A stretch of 63,866 nucleotides of DNA from Stenotrophomonas sp. PS02298 (lineage in GTDB: Bacteria > Pseudomonadota > Gammaproteobacteria > Xanthomonadales > Xanthomonadaceae): contig NZ_JASCOR010000005.1 of NCBI RefSeq assembly GCF_029959445.1, positions 1-63,866 of the forward strand, given 5' to 3'. Both the position numbers and the translations under genes were made by a program. Within the stretch, counting starts at the first letter, position 1; every line of letters begins with the position of its first letter. Shown here piece after piece: positions 62,927 to 63,866 of this stretch. Under the pieces are notes generated by a model. That model saw only the letters and a program-made list of their open reading frames with translations, was not told where the DNA came from and did no database searches.

Positions 62927-63250
62927 CGCGAATCTGCAAAGTGGCTTTGGCATCACCACATGCGCCTCCGGATAGGGGCCTGATATGCCGAACGCAAACA
63001 TGGCTAGTGAGAGCGTTCTACGAAGCAAGGGCCGGAGAACAACTCGATGCAACGAAGAAGCCAGTGGCTGCATGAGCGTGAAAATCTGTGAGCCGATCAG
63101 GAGCACAAACAGATCCAATCCAATGGCATCGACGAGCATAAGCAACAGTCGCAGTTCTGGATGAGAGGCTAAGAACGCTATCGCAATGATCGTAGCGATA
63201 GCGATTGAGTACCGATACCAATGCTCCTTGCGCCACTCGAATATCTGCAT
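62921..63250 (-). CDS. Small membrane protein
   Basis: 109 residues. Two or three hydrophobic helices (YSIAIATIIAIAFLASHPELRLLLMLVDAIGLDLFVLLIGSQIFTLM) and a basic C-terminal part. Between two attC-like sites. Function unknown. Confidence 0.75.
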   Translation of the reverse strand: MQIFEWRKEHWYRYSIAIATIIAIAFLASHPELRLLLMLVDAIGLDLFVLLIGSQIFTLMQPLASSLHRVVLRPLLRRTLSLAMFAFGISGPYPEAHVVMPKPLCRFAA

Positions 63251-63254
63251 TCTT

Positions 63255-63314
63255 GGAAAGCTCCGAAATCAAGCCGACTCGCGAAGTGAACGCGGCTTGC
63301 ATGAGATGTTGGGC
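63255..63314 (-). other. attC-like recombination site (60 bp)
   Basis: Minus strand: outer box GCCCAAC (fits RYYYAAC exactly), inner arms CAAGCCGCG and GTCGGCTTGA, then the outer partner GCTTTCC (degenerate). Lies between the stop at 63322 and the next start at 63250. Confidence 0.65.
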
Positions 63315-63321
63315 GCGCCTG

Positions 63322-63552
63322 CTATCGAATGTCCTTGGGGCGAGGCGACCCATCACGTGCAACTCCTTCGCCGCACGTCGGGCAGCACCAGCCTCCCAAC
63401 AGGGATTCACGCATGCTGGATGGCTTTCGGAACCTTGGCAAAGGCGCTTCGTACTTTGGACACGACTTGCGGGGAAGTAAGAGTCCAAGAAGAAGTACAG
63501 CCACTCCGCCAGAGATGCCGCCAATCAGTGCAGCTGTCAGCAGCGTACCCAT
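63322..63552 (-). CDS. Membrane-anchored zinc-ribbon small protein
   Basis: 76 residues from the ATG at 63552. One Gly-rich membrane helix (about 5-26, LTAALIGGISGGVAVLLLGLLL), then CPKYEAPLPRFRKP (one Cys of the first pair replaced by Tyr) and WCCPTCGEG. Unknown function. Confidence 0.75.
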   Translation of the reverse strand: MGTLLTAALIGGISGGVAVLLLGLLLPRKSCPKYEAPLPRFRKPSSMRESLLGGWCCPTCGEGVARDGSPRPKDIR

Positions 63553-63567
63553 AAGACTCCTGTTCGC

Positions 63568-63627
63568 ACCTAACTCTGGAATCAAGCCGAACCGCTCAGT
63601 GAGTTCGGCCTGGATTCGCTGTCAGGC
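63568..63627 (-). other. attC-like recombination site (60 bp), best example
   Basis: Minus strand: GCCTGAC, 8 bp, caggccgaac, 10 bp, gttcggcttg, 7 bp, GTTAGGT. The last box fits GTTRRRY exactly. Inner arms pair in 9 of 10 positions. The next gene starts 16 bp later, as in gene cassettes. Confidence 0.7.
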
Positions 63628-63651
63628 TGCCGTGATGGCAGCATCACCAGC

Positions 63652-63734
63652 TTACTTTGATGCTGGGTGCGCAGTATCGAGCTGTGCATTCTTTTCCACA
63701 GCGGCATCATAGATTTCAAACAGTGATGCCCTGG
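63652..63734 (-). pseudogene. Cassette gene remnant cut by the IS element
   Basis: 27 in-frame codons ending at TAA (TRASLFEIYDAAVEKNAQLD...K) followed by the attC-like site. The 5' part is missing at the IS3-type end. Confidence 0.55.
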
Positions 63735-63866
63735 TGGACTGAATCGCCCAGGATTTCGTAGACACCTCGCAGCCATAAACTATGGCTTACGCGGAGGTGG
63801 TTATGAGTACGAAGCGTTACACGGATGAGTTCAAGATCGAGGCGGTTCGGCAGATTGTCGAGTACG
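63735..63866 (+). mobile_element. IS3-family insertion sequence, left part only
   Basis: TGGACTGAATCGCCCAGG resembles IS3-family terminal repeats, and orfA begins 68 bp inside. The element runs off the window. Confidence 0.75.
63803..63866 (+). CDS. IS3-family transposase OrfA (partial)
   Basis: MSTKRYTDEFKIEAVRQIVEY is the standard OrfA helix-turn-helix start. GGAGGTGG precedes it. Truncated by the window end. Confidence 0.88.
   Translation, partial: MSTKRYTDEFKIEAVRQIVEY

Overview
The window is a high-GC chromosomal segment of a Stenotrophomonas-like gammaproteobacterium (Xanthomonadaceae). The basis is a 741-residue dipeptidyl peptidase IV whose catalytic positions (Ser610, Asp685, His717) match the numbering I recall for the S. 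maltophilia enzyme, plus many intergenic repeats of the GTAG/'gccgagc-atg-gctcggc' kind known from that genus.

Layout. (1) 1-14413: host core genes: TonB-domain lipoprotein, UPF0114 membrane protein, GST, DPP IV, DUF885 peptidase, KefB/C antiporter, MgtE, and an acyl-CoA-synthetase/GNAT fusion, separated by several families of tandem palindromic repeats. (2) 14414-49926: a complete Mu-type transposable prophage of 35,513 bp in inverted orientation (genetic left end at the right). It sits in a 54-bp host repeat array and is flanked by a 5-bp duplication (TTCGC). (3) 49927-57880: host genes (hydrolase, two aldo-keto reductases, MFS exporter with divergent LysR regulator, exported methyltransferase, RluE-like pseudouridine synthase) and a large composite repeat block. 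(4) 57881-63866: visibly more AT-rich, with single small genes almost all on the minus strand. Several are separated by 60-bp dyads with the architecture of integron attC sites, and the region is cut by an IS3-family element at the right edge.

Prophage. Repressor and early operon diverge at about 48.8 kb around a perfect 13-bp dyad. The early operon runs Ner-like protein, two unknowns, transposase A, transposition ATPase B, a run of small overlapping genes (DUF3164, DUF2786, GemA), and a Mor-type activator. The late genes are holin, lytic transglycosylase, Rz/Rz1 spanins, TraR/DksA finger, gp25-gp29-like packaging genes, an Acb2/Tad1-like anti-CBASS protein, gpF, gpG, protease gpI, decoration protein, capsid, gp35-gp38, sheath, tube, tail assembly chaperone with a probable -1 frameshift extension, tape measure, baseplate gp43-gp48, and tail fibres. 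A DNA adenine methylase occupies the position mom has in Mu. The gpG-gpI gap lies at the physical centre of the prophage, where Mu keeps its strong gyrase site.

Most interesting: the exact phage ends and transposase-site repeats, the anti-CBASS gene inside the head operon, the recoding site, a dyad shared by the lysis and gpI leaders, and the candidate chromosomal integron cassette array at the right end. Domain calls rest on recognising family sequences by eye; no searches were run.
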